Shown in pieces: positions 7,723 to 16,052 of a stretch of DNA of 64,000 nt. The stretch covers positions 9,573-73,572 of the forward strand of contig NZ_JARFXX010000011.1 in the NCBI RefSeq assembly GCF_029218125.1. Direction: 5' to 3'. The DNA is from Oscillibacter faecalis_A. GTDB lineage: Bacteria; Bacillota; Clostridia; Oscillospirales; Oscillospiraceae. How positions within the stretch are numbered: position 1 is the first letter of the stretch; each line of letters starts with the position of its first letter. A program made the translations under genes and the position numbers. The notes under the pieces were generated by a model. The model did not search any database. It saw only the letters and a program-made list of their open reading frames with translations, and was not told the origin of the DNA.

Positions 7723-8502
7723 ATGATGAAAAAGTACGGGTCATTCGCTGCGGGTATGGTGGCGATGCTTATGGTGGTCTCCACCGTGGGCAGCGTGTCG
7801 GCAGCTTCCAGCCGCGTGGAGTACAACAAAGCCGGAATTTCCCTGTTCGGTGAGAATAAGGTCCTCGCCGGAGAATCCTACAAGGCCCCTAACGGGCAGG
7901 ATGTTCCCTCTGTCATTACATACGTCGATGAGACCGGCGGCAAAACCAATTATCTCTCCATCCGCCAGATCTCCGAGCTGCTGGGCATCGAAGTCCGCTG
8001 GGACGGACAGAAGAATCGGGTGAACCTGGGCGCAGACCCTGCGGATTATGTGGTGGTAGGCGGGAAAGAGGACGATGGCAGTATCCCCGCCAACGCCACA
8101 AAGCCGGTGCTGGGGACTGTCCATGGGCCGTTCACAGAGATCGACCCGGCCAAGGCTGTCGGAAAGTCTCTGACGGGCGTTCTTCAGGACAACACCAAGG
8201 TACAGACTACCTGCGGTTATTCGCTGGAAGGCACCTTCTATCCCGAAGACGGACAGTACATCGTGCTGACTGTGACCAACAACGGCTCCGCCGTACAGAC
8301 GGTGACTGCCGGACGGGCGCTGACGCTGGGCGGCTTTGAGAAGTTCACTTCCGTTGACATCGGCGCGGGCGAGACCCTGACCAGAGCCTTCACCATCGCG
8401 GACGGTGCGGAGGAACTGGAAAGCACGCTGGCTTTCGGCGTCTACGCCAAAGGCGTTTCCAGCCTCAGTGACATTACGGTTTCTCTGAAGCAGTATAAGT
8501 AA
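7723..8502 (+). CDS. Secreted protein with copper-amine-oxidase-like N-terminal domain
   Basis: The 259-residue protein starts with a signal peptide (MMKKYGSFAAGMVAMLMVVSTVGSVSA, cleavage near residue 28). Residues about 30-105 resemble the copper amine oxidase N-terminal/stalk domain common in exported Firmicute proteins (LSIRQISELLGIEVRWDGQKNRVNL). The C-terminal half is a beta-rich region with LTVTNNGSAVQTVTAGRALTL. It probably acts at the cell surface; no catalytic motif is seen and the ligand is unknown. A GGAGG ribosome-binding site precedes the ATG, and a GC-rich hairpin follows. Confidence 0.7.
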   Translation: MMKKYGSFAAGMVAMLMVVSTVGSVSAASSRVEYNKAGISLFGENKVLAGESYKAPNGQDVPSVITYVDETGGKTNYLSIRQISELLGIEVRWDGQKNRVNLGADPADYVVVGGKEDDGSIPANATKPVLGTVHGPFTEIDPAKAVGKSLTGVLQDNTKVQTTCGYSLEGTFYPEDGQYIVLTVTNNGSAVQTVTAGRALTLGGFEKFTSVDIGAGETLTRAFTIADGAEELESTLAFGVYAKGVSSLSDITVSLKQYK

Positions 8503-8515
8503 AGAGTTGGGGAAA

Positions 8516-8549
8516 CCACCGCGCAGAGTGCAAGACCTCTGTGCGGTGG
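8516..8549 (+). terminator. GC-rich hairpin, probable terminator
   Basis: The arms CCACCGCGCAGAG and CTCTGTGCGGTGG form a 13-bp stem with one G-U pair and an 8-base loop just after the 7723-8502 gene. The following tract (GCCTTTC) is weak in T, so termination may be partial. Confidence 0.5.
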
Positions 8550-8584
8550 GCCTTTCAGACGTTTCCCATTCAAAGGAGAACCAC

Positions 8585-9100
8585 ATGAAAACAAGGAAGA
8601 AAAATATCTGCATCAGCATGATTCTTGCGATGCTTCTGCTCTTATCCGCTTGTGCAAATGGAAATGAGACCCCTTCAGAGCCAACACAGTCTGATTCAGA
8701 ATATCCAGCAGTAACCCCGCCAGAACCGGCTGACGCGCCTCCGGCGAAGGGGACAGTGAAAACATTTCAATATAATGACTTCTCTCTGGAAGTATCTAAT
8801 GTGAAAGAAATCAAGCAAGGGAGCTGCTTTGATGGCATGGAAACCTGTGTGTATGACGTCTATGTTGTATATCCCGGAGCAATGGCAAAGGTTCTGAACG
8901 CCGATACATTTATTGATGAGGAAACCAATCTTCCCCATGCAAATTGGGCTTTTTCAACTTCAGATGATGAACGAATCGACATTATGGATGACATGGAGCC
9001 GCTGGAAATCACTGAAGATATGCTGGGGGTTTACGATACGGAGTCGAGCATCTATGTGCTTGGATTTGAAATGGATGACGGGGATAGTCAAGGAAATTAG
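8585..9100 (+). CDS. Putative lipoprotein, 171 residues
   Basis: The start at 8585 is chosen because AAAGGAGAA precedes it and it gives a clean lipoprotein signal peptide: KTRKKN, then a hydrophobic core and the lipobox LLSAC at about residue 24. Upstream frame continuation lacks signal character. A proline- and acid-rich linker (PSEPTQSDSEYPAVTPPEPADAPP) follows, then an acidic globular domain containing one CFDGMETC cysteine pair. The family is not recognised. It lies in a run of secreted and lipoprotein genes. Confidence 0.65.
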   Translation: MKTRKKNICISMILAMLLLLSACANGNETPSEPTQSDSEYPAVTPPEPADAPPAKGTVKTFQYNDFSLEVSNVKEIKQGSCFDGMETCVYDVYVVYPGAMAKVLNADTFIDEETNLPHANWAFSTSDDERIDIMDDMEPLEITEDMLGVYDTESSIYVLGFEMDDGDSQGN

Positions 9101-9163
9101 GGCAGGTTATATTACATAATTACAGCAGGTAACTTCACTGGCTAAGAAAGGGAGGTTTACTTT

Positions 9164-9352
9164 ATGAAAAGCAGAGCAATCGGCATTCTGGTCATGGTGG
9201 TGATCGCGGCGGCTGCTATCCTTTGCATGGTCGGCTTTAAGGGGCAGTCCAAGGAAGTGTATCTTGGAGATATGCAGGGCGAGACCCTGCCGGACGGAGG
9301 CACGCGGTATGACCTCGGCGATGGCGATTTTGTGATAGAACCGGGGAACTGA
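9164..9352 (+). CDS. Small membrane-anchored protein, 62 residues
   Basis: An N-terminal hydrophobic segment (residues about 5-24, IGILVMVVIAAAAILCMVGF) is followed by a short acidic extracytoplasmic tail with DGGTRYDLGDGDFVIEPG. GGGAGG precedes the ATG. The family is not recognised. It sits between two lipoprotein genes and is probably co-expressed with them. Confidence 0.5.
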   Translation: MKSRAIGILVMVVIAAAAILCMVGFKGQSKEVYLGDMQGETLPDGGTRYDLGDGDFVIEPGN

Positions 9353-9410
9353 GGAAGCAGAAAGCCGGGAATCGGCAAGGTGCTTTTCAAATGTTAGAAG
9401 GAGATACCAA

Positions 9411-10313
9411 ATGAAAGCAATGAAGAACATCGCGCTTTTTGTGTTGGCGCTGCTGCTTCTGACCGGCTGTCAGGCGAAGCCTGCCGCGGATAATGCGGAC
9501 AGTGAAGTCGATGCGGTCAGGGAGTGGTTCACAGCAGAGGAGCCGAACTATGACCTTGTCAGTACCGACACGGTCAAGGAGGGCGTATATGCGCTGCTGA
9601 CAACCTTTACGCCGCCCGGCGTGGAGAAGGGTTACACCATGGTCAGGGCGTACATTGTGGCCGCAGAGGGCGAGGGGTACACCATCGAAGCATTAGGGGA
9701 CGCCTATGGCCCCGGCAGCATCGGCTTTTCTGCAGAGGTGCTGAGCACGGAGGAAGCAACCGTCCTCTTTGGAGATATTGGCAGTTCGCTCTACGATCCT
9801 ACCACGGACACGCGCAGGGACGTTACCTTTACGGACGTCGCCGCAAAGCTCGCTGACGGGAGGGAGGTCTCTATCTCCGTTCAAAACAATGCGCCCTATA
9901 TTCTCATTCTGGACGCGGGAGCCGAGGTTTCCGACGCCGTATTTCGGACGGAGGACGAGGAGCTTCTTTACTCCGCCTGCTATGGGAAACCGGTGACTTA
10001 TCATTCTGACCTCTATACGGATGATGACATAGAAAATGCTGTGGCGGCCGTAACCGCCTGTTTTGAAACGGAGTTTCAGGGCTGCACTCTGACGGAGCTT
10101 CGCTACCCCGGAGATGCGTTGTCCGATCTGTTCACCCAATGGGCGCAGGAATATAACGCGGACGAGGCCATTGTTCTGTATTCGTCTTTTGATACGGATG
10201 CATCGGGTGGTGATGGCTCGTTAGAGCCAAATACAACGTATGATGACTTTCAGTGGATCTTGGTGAGGGACAACGGCGGAACGTGGGAAGTGAAAACGTA
10301 TGGTTACGGATAA
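9411..10313 (+). CDS. Putative lipoprotein, 300 residues
   Basis: The N-terminus MKAMKNIALFVLALLLLTGC carries a lipobox with the lipidated cysteine at residue 20. The mature part is acidic and appears to contain two similar-sized alpha/beta segments. The second ends with DGSLEPNTTYDDFQWILVRDNGGTWEVKTYGYG, resembling the tail of DUF4829-like stress lipoproteins. AAGGAGA precedes the start. The function is unknown. The next 280 bases contain no supported gene. Confidence 0.65.
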   Translation: MKAMKNIALFVLALLLLTGCQAKPAADNADSEVDAVREWFTAEEPNYDLVSTDTVKEGVYALLTTFTPPGVEKGYTMVRAYIVAAEGEGYTIEALGDAYGPGSIGFSAEVLSTEEATVLFGDIGSSLYDPTTDTRRDVTFTDVAAKLADGREVSISVQNNAPYILILDAGAEVSDAVFRTEDEELLYSACYGKPVTYHSDLYTDDDIENAVAAVTACFETEFQGCTLTELRYPGDALSDLFTQWAQEYNADEAIVLYSSFDTDASGGDGSLEPNTTYDDFQWILVRDNGGTWEVKTYGYG

Positions 10314-10593
10314 TACGGAGAATAAACCCGATAAGGAGCGATAACTGCAATAAATAGAAAAGAGTTTCTGACCGATGTGGCACAGCGGTGTCCTGACATG
10401 AGAATGGGGATTTGCTACCGTGTGACCGAGTGATTTGTGGGACGCACGGCGGCGCTGCTTCAGCCACTGCCCTGCGGATAACGGTTGGAACCGGCAGAAA
10501 GGCCGCAAAAGTGCGACTTTTCTGAAAGCAGGTGGTTAGCCGACTCTAACTGCTGCTTACAAAATACGGACCATGCGGAAGGAGAAAAGTGTG

Positions 10594-11352
10594 ATGCCAT
10601 ATTCGGAAAAGCTAAAGTCATTTCAGGCAGCGCATCCATGCGAAACGATCGCCGTCTGCGGTGCACAGTGCCGTTATATCCTGAGCGGAGAGAATATCGG
10701 TAGAACGCTTGTGTTCCTGAATGGCGGTATGAATACGCTTGAAATGTGGATGGACTATGTAGAGGGACTGTCCGGTGACTGCCGGGTGCTCCTGTTCGAC
10801 TATCCGCAGGAGCTGCGTACAAATCAGGAGCTTGTTGCCGGAATGTACGCCTTTTTTCAGAAGCTCGGCATTGAAAATCCCGTTTTTGTGGGTGCGAGTG
10901 ACGGCGGTATGGTCGCGCAGATCTATGTGCAGAAATATCCGGGAGAAACCGGCGGACTGGTCCTGATCTCGACCGGCGGCATGGACAAAAATACGCTGAA
11001 AAGCCTGAAAAGGAAATACTTCCTTGCGTCGCTGATGCTGTGGTATATGAAGCACTGCAACTATGAAAAACTGAAACCGAAGCTCATAAAGGCTGGTATG
11101 AGCCATATCCGAAATGAAAGCGCGGAAGAAATCGCCTATGCACAGGATATGTTTGAAACGATTTTTAAGGATTACAAGCAGGAAAAGGATGTGCATATCT
11201 CGGGACTGCTTGCCGATCTTATGAACCAAAATCCCGTGACTGAGGCTGATTTTGCGGCGCTTGAAGGGAAAATCCTCCTCATCCTGCCAAATCAGGATTT
11301 CTTCTCGGGTAGGATGCAGAAGGACCTTATCAAATTGATATTGCAGAGCTGA
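10594..11352 (+). CDS. Alpha/beta hydrolase, C-terminally truncated
   Basis: The product resembles alpha/beta-hydrolase-fold esterases. The nucleophile elbow GASDGG is at about residue 102 and the acidic-residue segment LLILPNQDFF is near 235. The reading frame then stops after MQKDLIKLILQS, before the segment that normally supplies the catalytic histidine, so the enzyme is probably inactive. The following bases in another frame code for the C-terminus of an unrelated protein, which suggests a deletion junction near 11,330-11,345. ATG 10594 follows AAGGAG; a GTG at 10591 is an alternative start. Confidence 0.65.
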   Translation: MPYSEKLKSFQAAHPCETIAVCGAQCRYILSGENIGRTLVFLNGGMNTLEMWMDYVEGLSGDCRVLLFDYPQELRTNQELVAGMYAFFQKLGIENPVFVGASDGGMVAQIYVQKYPGETGGLVLISTGGMDKNTLKSLKRKYFLASLMLWYMKHCNYEKLKPKLIKAGMSHIRNESAEEIAYAQDMFETIFKDYKQEKDVHISGLLADLMNQNPVTEADFAALEGKILLILPNQDFFSGRMQKDLIKLILQS

Positions 11353-11384
11353 ATGAGGATGAGGAAGGTGTTCCGGGAGCTACC

Positions 11385-11636
11385 ATGCGTATCAGTTTCA
11401 TAAACCACTCTAAAGAAACACAGTCCGTGTACATCGTTCGGCGGCCTAATGGGAGTCTAACGGATGTAGAACTTTTTTCTAAAGTAAAAATCGCGCCGGA
11501 ACAGACGGTGACTCGTGCATCCTATCTTGAAAAGGATGAAGGAGATTTTGCAAGAACACTGACTTGGTGTATGGCCGGAGGAACAGTTACCAATGTAGAT
11601 GTGGTCGTGGATTCCTTCTGGGGCAAATTTGAATAA
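11385..11636 (+). CDS. Small hypothetical protein or C-terminal gene fragment
   Basis: The 83-residue frame (MRISFINHSKETQSVYIVRRP...) is beta-rich. The frame is open further upstream, to about 11,313, encoding IAELNEDEEGVPGAT with no clear ribosome-binding site before the ATG. It therefore looks like the C-terminal part of a longer gene whose 5' part was lost at the junction with the truncated hydrolase. The family is not recognised. A strong terminator follows. Confidence 0.4.
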   Translation: MRISFINHSKETQSVYIVRRPNGSLTDVELFSKVKIAPEQTVTRASYLEKDEGDFARTLTWCMAGGTVTNVDVVVDSFWGKFE

Positions 11637-11648
11637 CAAGCCCAAATT

Positions 11649-11678
11649 GGCGGGGAGGCGTTCGCCTCCCCGCCTTTT
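11649..11678 (+). terminator. Intrinsic terminator
   Basis: An 11-bp GC-rich stem GGCGGGGAGGC/GCCTCCCCGCC with loop GTTC is followed by TTTT, 12 bases after the ORF stop. Confidence 0.85.
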
Positions 11679-11832
11679 GAGAGATTCACAGAACAGTCAC
11701 CCAAAATTTTTTGAAAACTTTTTGTTTTCATGAGACAGATTCAGTGGTCGGTGCGTTTATAAGATGAAGGGTGCGCTTTTTGGAAAAATGTGTTACCCTA
11801 TCAAGAGAGAAAGAGAAAACGAGGTGGCTGCC

Positions 11833-12363
11833 ATGCTGACGATTCTGCTGGCCATGCTGGAGGACGAGGAAGACCAGCGAAAATTTTTGAAATTACATAC
11901 CGCATACGAACAGAAGCTCTACCGCATTGCCCTGAAAATTCTGCGGTCTCACGAACTGGCGGAGGACGCCGTTCAGCAGAGCTAGGTGCAGGTCATCCAG
12001 CATTTTGAAAAGGTGAAACAGGTACCGTGGGGAGCTGTGGATGGCTATCTGGTGGTCATTGTGAAGAACGTGTCCATGACCATGCTGCGGAAGGAGAACC
12101 ACACGGATCCACTGCCGGAGGACTGGGACGCCCCGGCGCCCTCCGCCCCGGAGATGGACGAGACCGGGCGCATCGTGGAGCTGATCCGCTCCATGCCGGA
12201 GCGGTACCGGGAGGCTTTGGAGCTGCGGTTCGCGTGGGAGTACAGCAATCAGGAGATCGCCAAGGCGCTGAAGCTCAACACCTCCACCGTGGCCACGCTG
12301 GTGGCCCGTGGGCGGAAGCTGCTGATCGAAAAATTGCAGACGGAGGGCTATTGCTATGAATGA
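11833..12363 (+). pseudogene. ECF-type sigma factor with internal TAG stop
   Basis: Read through the stop, the frame gives a normal ECF sigma factor. Region 2 includes AYEQKLYRIALKILRSHELAEDAVQQS, and region 4 includes RIVELIRSMPERYREALELRFAWEYSNQEIAKAL. A TAG at 11983-11985 interrupts the frame right after AEDAVQQS, where the family usually has tryptophan, so TGG to TAG is the likely event. Everything downstream stays in frame. The start at 11833 lies beyond a GAGGTGG motif. It is the first gene of a three-gene operon (sigma, anti-sigma, SLH protein) in which every gene is interrupted. Confidence 0.8.
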
Positions 12364-13108
12364 CGCTCTGTTTGACGCGAAGCTAAAGGAGGCCCTGCTG
12401 CTGGCGGCCACCATGGATTACGCAGAGGTGCTGTCGGAGCCGGAGGGGACGGAGTCGCCCTGAACGCTGCCTTACCGCCGCCAGCGGAAGAAAATGCTGG
12501 CAGACCCGAATAAGTGGTGCAAGGAACACCTAAAGCCGGTATGGAAAAGGGTGGTTCAGCAAGCAGCGTGTTTCTTCTTAATCCTGCTGGTTGGGCTGGG
12601 ATCGGCTATGGCAATCAGCCCGACTGTGCGAGCTGCGGTAATTAACTTCGTAAAAGAGGTGTTTCAGAATCAAGTGATATATCGGTATACTGGAATCTCT
12701 AATGACGAGAAAAAGCCTGAACTACCAGATTTTGAAATTACTAATTTACCGGATAGCTATATTATCAAAATAATTACATTTCTGTATTCCAACGGTATTG
12801 CCGGTCCTCACCTTGCGGGTGGAGCCGCTTCGGAACCTGTCACGGTCAACGGCTGTTCCGGTATGTATTACGCCGTTGCGGGCTCTCTGGACGAATATTC
12901 CGGCTATGCCAAGAGAATGACAGAGGATGAGGCAGGGAATGAGATTGTTGCCGTTTCCTATAAGCCCCGCAACAAGGCCACCCTTACATGGACCAACGCC
13001 GAAGGCGTGACCTTCACCATCTTCGGTGCCTTTGAAAAGGATGTGCTTCTGAAAATGGCGGAGAGCATTACACCAAGAGCTTTTTTAACGGAGGGTGATG
13101 GAACATGA
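12356..13108 (+). pseudogene. Membrane anti-sigma factor (DUF4367-like) with internal TGA stop
   Basis: The frame starts with MNDALFDAKLKEALLLAATMD, a typical N-terminus of gut-Firmicute anti-sigma proteins. It overlaps the sigma gene by 8 bases. A TGA at 12461-12463 splits it; after the stop the frame continues with YRRQRKKMLADPNKW, a single membrane helix (FFLILLVGLGSAMAI) and an extracytoplasmic domain ending FTIFGAFEKDVLLKMAESI, as in DUF4367 proteins. CGA to TGA is the simplest explanation. The downstream ORF from 12494 could be translated alone only as a protein without its sigma-binding N-terminus. Confidence 0.75.
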
Positions 13109-14421
13109 GACGATTTTTTATGGTTTGCCGTTTGGGAAGTTTTTTGCTGGGCCTGTTTATTCTGCTGTCACTTCTGACCGGAGGAGCAAAGGCGGCACAA
13201 ATAGCGGCTGCGGACACGCTGCTGGTGCCGGAGCAGCGGACCTACGATGGCCGCTTCCGGGACATGAGCGGATTGCGGTGCGCCGACGCGGTGAAGACCA
13301 GCTTTGATACCGGGCTGCTGGAGGGGCGGCAGGCTGACCGGTTTGATGCCGTCAGTGAACTGACCAACGCCCAAATTCTGGTGATTTCCGCCCGGCTGTA
13401 TGACCGGCTCACCGGAGGCAGCGGCCTTGCGGCTCCGGCGGTGGGGGAGGCGTGGTATCAGTCTGCTTTGACGCTGCTCTCCGGCCTGTCCACCGACACG
13501 GCTCAGTCCGCCATGAGCCGCAGCGTTTTGCAGGCTTGGAGATACAGTGAGGGGACGGATTAGCCCCAGCAGCCGTGTACGCGGAGCGACTTTGCGGCGC
13601 TGCTGCTGTTGGTGCTGGACAATGCCCATGTCACCCTGCCGGAGATCAACACGCTGGAGCGGGATGTACCGGACCTGACTGCCGGCAGCGTGGTGTATGA
13701 GCTGTATCTCTCCGGCGTTTTGAACGGCGTGGACGAGTACGGCACCTTTGACGGTCAGCACACCGTGACCCGTGGTCAGGCGGCGGCTATGCTGGCCCGG
13801 CTGGTGGATCCCGCCCAGCGGCTGAAGCTGTCCTTCCAATCCTTCAGCCAGTGCCGGGATATTCTGGGCGTTGACCCAGCGGCGGTCTTGCTTATGGTGG
13901 ATGGTGCGGACTTCACGGCGGAGGACTGCTCCGAAGCACTGTATCAAGGGCTGCGGAAACAGTAAAACCACTTGCTTACGAACGGAAATCAGGATATTCC
14001 CGCCGCATTGACTTATCTTGAAAAGACAGTCAAGCTGTACGCGGCGCGGGAGGCGTTGGCGGCCTCCTTGAACCTTACGGTCACGGATGCGGAGGTGGAC
14101 CAACGGGGACCGTTCCGGGATGGCTATCAGGGACAGACCACAAAGAGTCTTCGCGTGGAGGCCCGGCAGACGATTTTGACGGAGAAGCTGCTGGCTTATT
14201 TTGAGGCGCAGTATGGCAAAGAAGTTGCGTATCCTGGTATGGGCGCGGTCTCCGTTGGTCAGGAGCGGCTGGACGCTGCGCTGGACAAGCTCTGCGCGGC
14301 TATGACGGTTCAGCGGAGCGAGATATTGAAGAACCTCGATTTGCAGGCGGTTCAGACCCGGCTGGTGAAAGCCCCCCCGGCTCTGTTGGTACAGACTATG
14401 ACCTGTACCGGTAATTTTTAA
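13105..14421 (+). pseudogene. Secreted SLH-domain protein with two internal stops
   Basis: One continuous frame of about 439 codons is interrupted by TAG at 13561-13563 and TAA at 13963-13965. The first part has a signal peptide (about residues 1-30, ending GGAKA) and an SLH-like repeat (RFRDMSGLRCADAVKTSFD). The middle part continues SLH-type sequence (VVYELYLSGVLNGVDEYGTF, VTRGQAAAMLARLVD). The last part is a helical region (ALTYLEKTVKLYAAREALAA). CAG to TAG and CAA to TAA would explain both stops. It was probably the surface protein controlled by the broken sigma/anti-sigma pair. Confidence 0.75.
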
Positions 14422-14424
14422 GAC

Positions 14425-14475
14425 AAAACCGTTTCCCGCCTGTCTGCTGGGCAGACAGGCGGGAAGCGGTTTTGC
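14425..14475 (+). terminator. Strong terminator of the ECF operon
   Basis: The arms 14425-14447 and 14451-14473 form a 23-bp stem (one G-U) with a TGG loop, ending in TTTT. The gene-end structure is intact despite the coding decay. Confidence 0.9.
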
Positions 14476-14652
14476 TTTCCCTAATGCAGAGAGGATAAAT
14501 GCAGCGCAGGCGTTGCCCCTGTGCTGCAGAAAAACGCTGTCGAATTTATTCGGCGGCGTTCCTTTCTTCGGTAAAGCAAGCATACGGTGTGATGGTTATG
14601 CGGTAAGCGCAATGAGAAAGAGCAAAAATACGAGCAAAGGGATAGGCTGAAA

Positions 14653-14691
14653 AGGCCGAGGCGATAAGTAAAATACTTATCGCCTCGGCCT
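14653..14691 (-). terminator. 18-bp perfect hairpin, terminator-like on the minus strand
   Basis: The arms 14653-14670 and 14674-14691 pair perfectly with a TTT loop on the minus strand, followed there by TTTTCAG. No minus-strand gene ends here, so it may be a relic or part of the recombinase-derived debris. Confidence 0.5.
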
Positions 14692-14750
14692 CATTCTGCG
14701 CGGGGATTATGCGAACTTGGAATAATAAGTAATGCAAATCGAATCATCGG

Positions 14751-15039
14751 AACCGGAAGGACCGTAACTTGCAGACGCAGGCAGCAATGCTCCGTGAAGA
14801 AATCGAAGAAGCAGAAGGCAAAAGTGCCAATGTTGACAGGTTCCTGTCCGTTGTCCGCCAGTACACCGATATCCCAGAGCTGACACCCCCGTATCCTGCA
14901 TGAGTTCGTTGAGAAGATCGTCATTCACGCAGCGACCGATCCCCATAGCAAAATCAACCGCAGGCAAGAGGTTGATATCTACTACAAAGGTATCGGGATT
15001 TTGAAAATGGCCAAAGTATTTGATAGCAGGCAAAAATGA
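14751..15039 (+). pseudogene. C-terminal remnant of a large serine recombinase (TnpX/TndX-like)
   Basis: One frame encodes AMLREEIEEAEGKSANVDRF, then LSVVRQYTDIPELTP. After a frameshift near 14890 the next frame gives ILHEFVEKIVIHA and RRQEVDIYYKGIGIL. Together these match the C-terminal DUF4368-type region of Tn4451/Tn5397-like recombinases. The N-terminal catalytic part is absent. It marks the left side of the defence island. Confidence 0.75.
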
Positions 15040-15130
15040 AAGAAATGGCATAGCCGAAGCTATACCGTTTCTCTCTCGCCTTAGAATGTTTTCTTAACTG
15101 GACACACCTAATGGATGTCCTCTTTTTATT

Positions 15131-15177
15131 GGTACGGGCCGTGGGAGTTGAACCCGCGCGAATTGCTGCACAGGAAC
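15131..15177 (-). pseudogene. Truncated tRNA-Leu, 3' half only
   Basis: Read on the minus strand, this is the 3' half of a leucine tRNA from the anticodon loop (TTTAAGTTCCTG) to CCCGTACCA. It closely resembles the end of tRNA-Leu at 7295-7379. It continues into AATAAAAAGAGGACATCC, as after tRNA-Leu at 60.47 kb. The 5' half is missing, so no functional tRNA can form. It is probably a recombination or integration scar. Confidence 0.7.
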
Positions 15178-15313
15178 TTAAAGGTGATGTCACCTTAGTA
15201 AAGGCTTTTATGATTTGATATGATGCTGAATAAAACGATCCTGCCCATTGCCGTTCAGAACCAGTTTCCGACAATTCTGAAACAGTAGGTGTTAGCGGCC
15301 TTTCTAATATATA

Positions 15314-15424
15314 AAATTCGCGCGCAAATTCTGACTTTTGTGTGTGAATTTTTGTTGTGCTTATTTATGATCTATGCTAAAATAAAAATCGAGTACAGAT
15401 AATAAATATTTGTGTGCGAATTTA
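15314..15424 (+). promoter_or_regulatory. abiE promoter region with repeated operator-like motifs
   Basis: An extended -10 (TGCTAAAAT, 15375-15383) has TTGTGC 17 bases upstream of its TAAAAT. Three copies of a motif related to TTTGTGTGTGAATTTT lie around it: inverted at 15314-15329, direct at 15336-15351 and direct at 15409-15424. The first two form an inverted pair. AbiEi proteins are known to repress their own promoter through inverted repeats, so these are candidate operators. Confidence 0.5.
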
Positions 15425-15446
15425 AAAAATAGAAGTCGGTGATTGC

Positions 15447-16052
15447 ATGAACAACCGAGAACTGGCCAAAGCGATTATTATGAGCAGGAGCGGCGTTGCT
15501 AAGTCTGCTGATTTTGTCGCAGCCGGAATCCGTGCAGTTGATGTTGTGAATATGTGTATCGCCGGTTATCTCGAGCGAGTACGCCACGGCTATTACAGCC
15601 TTGCCGGGGAAGATATTGTTTCTGAGGAACAGCTTCTCGCAACGCTTGTTCCGCAGGGAATTGTGTGTGTTGAGTCTGCCCTTTTCTACTATGGATACAG
15701 CAACTTCGCACCACGCAAATGGTCCATTGCAGTGCCACGTACTATATCCAGAGCAAAACTTGAGGTGGATGCGCTTGTTCTGCGGCCTTACTATGTACAG
15801 GACAATCTGTATGAACTGGGTAAAACCACAGGGAGTTTTCAGGGTGTTGATTTGCCTGTTTATGACCGGGAAAGAACCATTTGTGACTGCTTCAAATACC
15901 GTTCCCGGTTGGACAACGAATTGTTCTCCAAAGCCCTGCATGCCTATGCAAACGATACAAAGAAGAATCTGAGCAACCTTTCTGCGTATGCCAGAAAGCT
16001 GCGAGTTTATAAAAAAGTGACCGAACTGATGGAGGTGCTGCTCAATGGCTGA
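15447..16052 (+). CDS. abiEi: AbiEi antitoxin (type IV toxin-antitoxin)
   Basis: The 201-residue protein has an N-terminal winged-helix (MSRSGVAKSADFVAAGIRAVDVVNMCIAGYLERVRHGYY) followed by the AbiEi C-terminal domain (VESALFYYGYS, YDRERTICDCFKYRSRL). In the known system the antitoxin neutralises the AbiEii nucleotidyltransferase without direct binding and represses the operon. It overlaps abiEii by 8 bases, giving translational coupling. The upstream region carries repeated AT-rich motifs suited to autoregulation. Confidence 0.9.
   Translation: MNNRELAKAIIMSRSGVAKSADFVAAGIRAVDVVNMCIAGYLERVRHGYYSLAGEDIVSEEQLLATLVPQGIVCVESALFYYGYSNFAPRKWSIAVPRTISRAKLEVDALVLRPYYVQDNLYELGKTTGSFQGVDLPVYDRERTICDCFKYRSRLDNELFSKALHAYANDTKKNLSNLSAYARKLRVYKKVTELMEVLLNG

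Noticed and set aside
11833..14421. Stop-codon reassignment or programmed readthrough as the cause of the internal stops
   Set aside because: TAG, TGA and TAA all occur, the same codons end intact genes in the window, and no stimulatory structure is evident.
13168..14583. An uninterrupted 471-residue minus-strand ORF opposite the decayed SLH gene
   Set aside because: It lacks a signal, motif or start signal and exists only because of GC-rich codon structure. The plus strand shows clear domains in continuous frame.
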